Source: Solirubrobacterales bacterium (lineage in GTDB: Bacteria; Actinomycetota; Thermoleophilia; Solirubrobacterales; Solirubrobacteraceae). From it: 5,257 bases of DNA. The translations under genes were made by a program, and so were the position numbers. Below are positions 4,606 through 5,257 of the stretch, one piece after another. The stretch lies in the NCBI GenBank assembly GCA_019240015.1, contig JAFAZB010000374.1, forward strand, positions 1-5,257, in the 5' to 3' direction. Position 1 is the stretch's first letter; each line of letters opens with the position of its first letter. The notes under the pieces are model-generated. The model was not told where the DNA came from, searched no databases, and saw only the letters and a program-made list of their open reading frames with translations.

Positions 4606-5257
4606 TCACGCGGCGGGTAACTGCACCGTGACGCAGAGCCCGCCGGCGGCCCGGGGCGTGAGGGTGAGGGTGCCGTCGTGTGCCTGCGTGATGCTGTTGG
4701 CGATTGCCAGGCCGAGCCCGACGCCCGCGTGGTCGGTGCGGATGCGCTTGCTGCCGCGCTGAAACGGCTCGAGCAGCGTCGAGACCAATTGTGGGTCGAG
4801 CTTCCCGCCCGTGTTCTCGACGGTGAGCTCGATGCTCTCGGGGTGGGCGCTGGTCGTGACAAGTACGGTGCCGCGTTCAGGCAGGTTATGCACGATCGCG
4901 TTGTGCACGAGGTTCGTCGTCAGCTGTAGCAGCAGGGCGGGTGAGCCGGTCGTGGGGGTCGCCTCGCCGGAGGTCTCGACGGTCACTCCGTGCTCTTCTG
5001 CAAGGGGGAGGAGCGTTTCGGCTACCTCTTCGGCTATCAGGGACAGGTCGGCGTGTTCGCGGACGAAGGATCGCTGGTCGGCGCGGCTGAGCATCAGCAA
5101 CGCTTCGGTGAGGTCGATCGCGCGGGAGTTGACGGCGTGGAGCCGGTCGACCAGTTCGTCGTTGCGGCGGTTTTGATCGTCGCGGGCCACCTCGAGCAAT
5201 GTCTGCGTGATCGCCAGCGGCGTGCGCAGTTCATGCGAGGCGTTGGCCGCGAATCTC
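4606..5257 (-). CDS. Sensor histidine kinase, catalytic half (5' end beyond the window)
   Basis: The visible 216 residues carry the dimerisation/phosphoacceptor and ATP-binding domains of a two-component sensor kinase. The H-box FAANASHELRTPLAITQTLL contains the phosphorylated His encoded at 5235-5233. The ATPase domain shows the N-box NLVHNAIVHN (visible residues 115-124), a G1 motif of the form VENTGG, the F-box LEPFQRGS and the G2 motif GVGLGLAI (178-185), ending in TVQLPAA. The frame is open to the right edge, so the sensor and membrane segments, and probably HAMP, lie outside. A TTG at 5199 is not the true start because it would exclude the H-box. The order of motifs is that of OmpR-class kinases, and the cognate response regulator is probably upstream of the gene. 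It is convergent with the exporter operon, so co-regulation is not implied by transcription, though a drug- or envelope-sensing role would fit the neighbourhood. Confidence 0.93.
   Translation of the reverse strand, partial: RFAANASHELRTPLAITQTLLEVARDDQNRRNDELVDRLHAVNSRAIDLTEALLMLSRADQRSFVREHADLSLIAEEVAETLLPLAEEHGVTVETSGEATPTTGSPALLLQLTTNLVHNAIVHNLPERGTVLVTTSAHPESIELTVENTGGKLDPQLVSTLLEPFQRGSKRIRTDHAGVGLGLAIANSITQAHDGTLTLTPRAAGGLCVTVQLPAA

Noticed and set aside
4598..4625. Intrinsic terminator between permease and kinase genes
   Set aside because: The only structure is a direct repeat (CACGCG twice) and a TGATCA hexamer; no stem-loop or U-tract.
1..5257. Mobile element, CRISPR array, tRNA or toxin-antitoxin system explaining the decayed genes
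   Set aside because: No transposase fragment, terminal inverted repeats, repeat-spacer pattern or cloverleaf was seen by eye. The graveyard looks like deletion and drift.

Overview
The window is high-GC DNA. GTG starts, dense protein-coding strands and at least two apparently leaderless promoters point to an actinobacterium-like chromosome. Protein flavour (DrrAB-type exporter, GbsR/MarR regulator, small cupin, VOC protein) would fit a soil actinomycete or the Thermoleophilia, but nothing here fixes the taxon.

Layout. Positions 1-214 hold the first codons of a leftward gene that runs off the left edge, a perfect 32-bp palindrome (53-84) that looks like a TetR-family operator, and a spacer. 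A rightward gene (215-754) encodes a small five-helix membrane protein of unknown function. It converges on a leftward VOC/glyoxalase-fold gene (792-1136), with a short GC-rich hairpin between the two stops. Positions about 1150-1566 are a gene graveyard. A frameshifted, 5'-truncated DUF1330-like remnant on the minus strand lies back to back with a 5'-truncated tail of an MFS transporter on the plus strand. An intact cupin gene (1595-1996) follows, then a LuxR-type HTH remnant on the minus strand (about 2020-2242).

The right half is functionally coherent. A palindromic operator and promoter (2285-2324) precede a GbsR/MarR-family regulator (2332-2844). This overlaps by ATGA a DrrA-type ABC ATPase (2841-3797), which overlaps by ATGA a DrrB-type permease (3794-4597). 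I infer a self-regulated export operon: the regulator probably binds the palindrome over the -35 element and releases it when an unknown ligand, perhaps the exported compound, is present. Tail to tail with it, 8 bp away, is the catalytic half of a sensor histidine kinase (4606 to the right edge), whose sensor region and probable response regulator lie outside the window.

I found no mobile element, CRISPR array, tRNA or rRNA, and no clear candidate for a new kind of system. The most informative points are the two palindromes, the rearrangement scar at about 1322-1345, and the decayed genes around the intact cupin.
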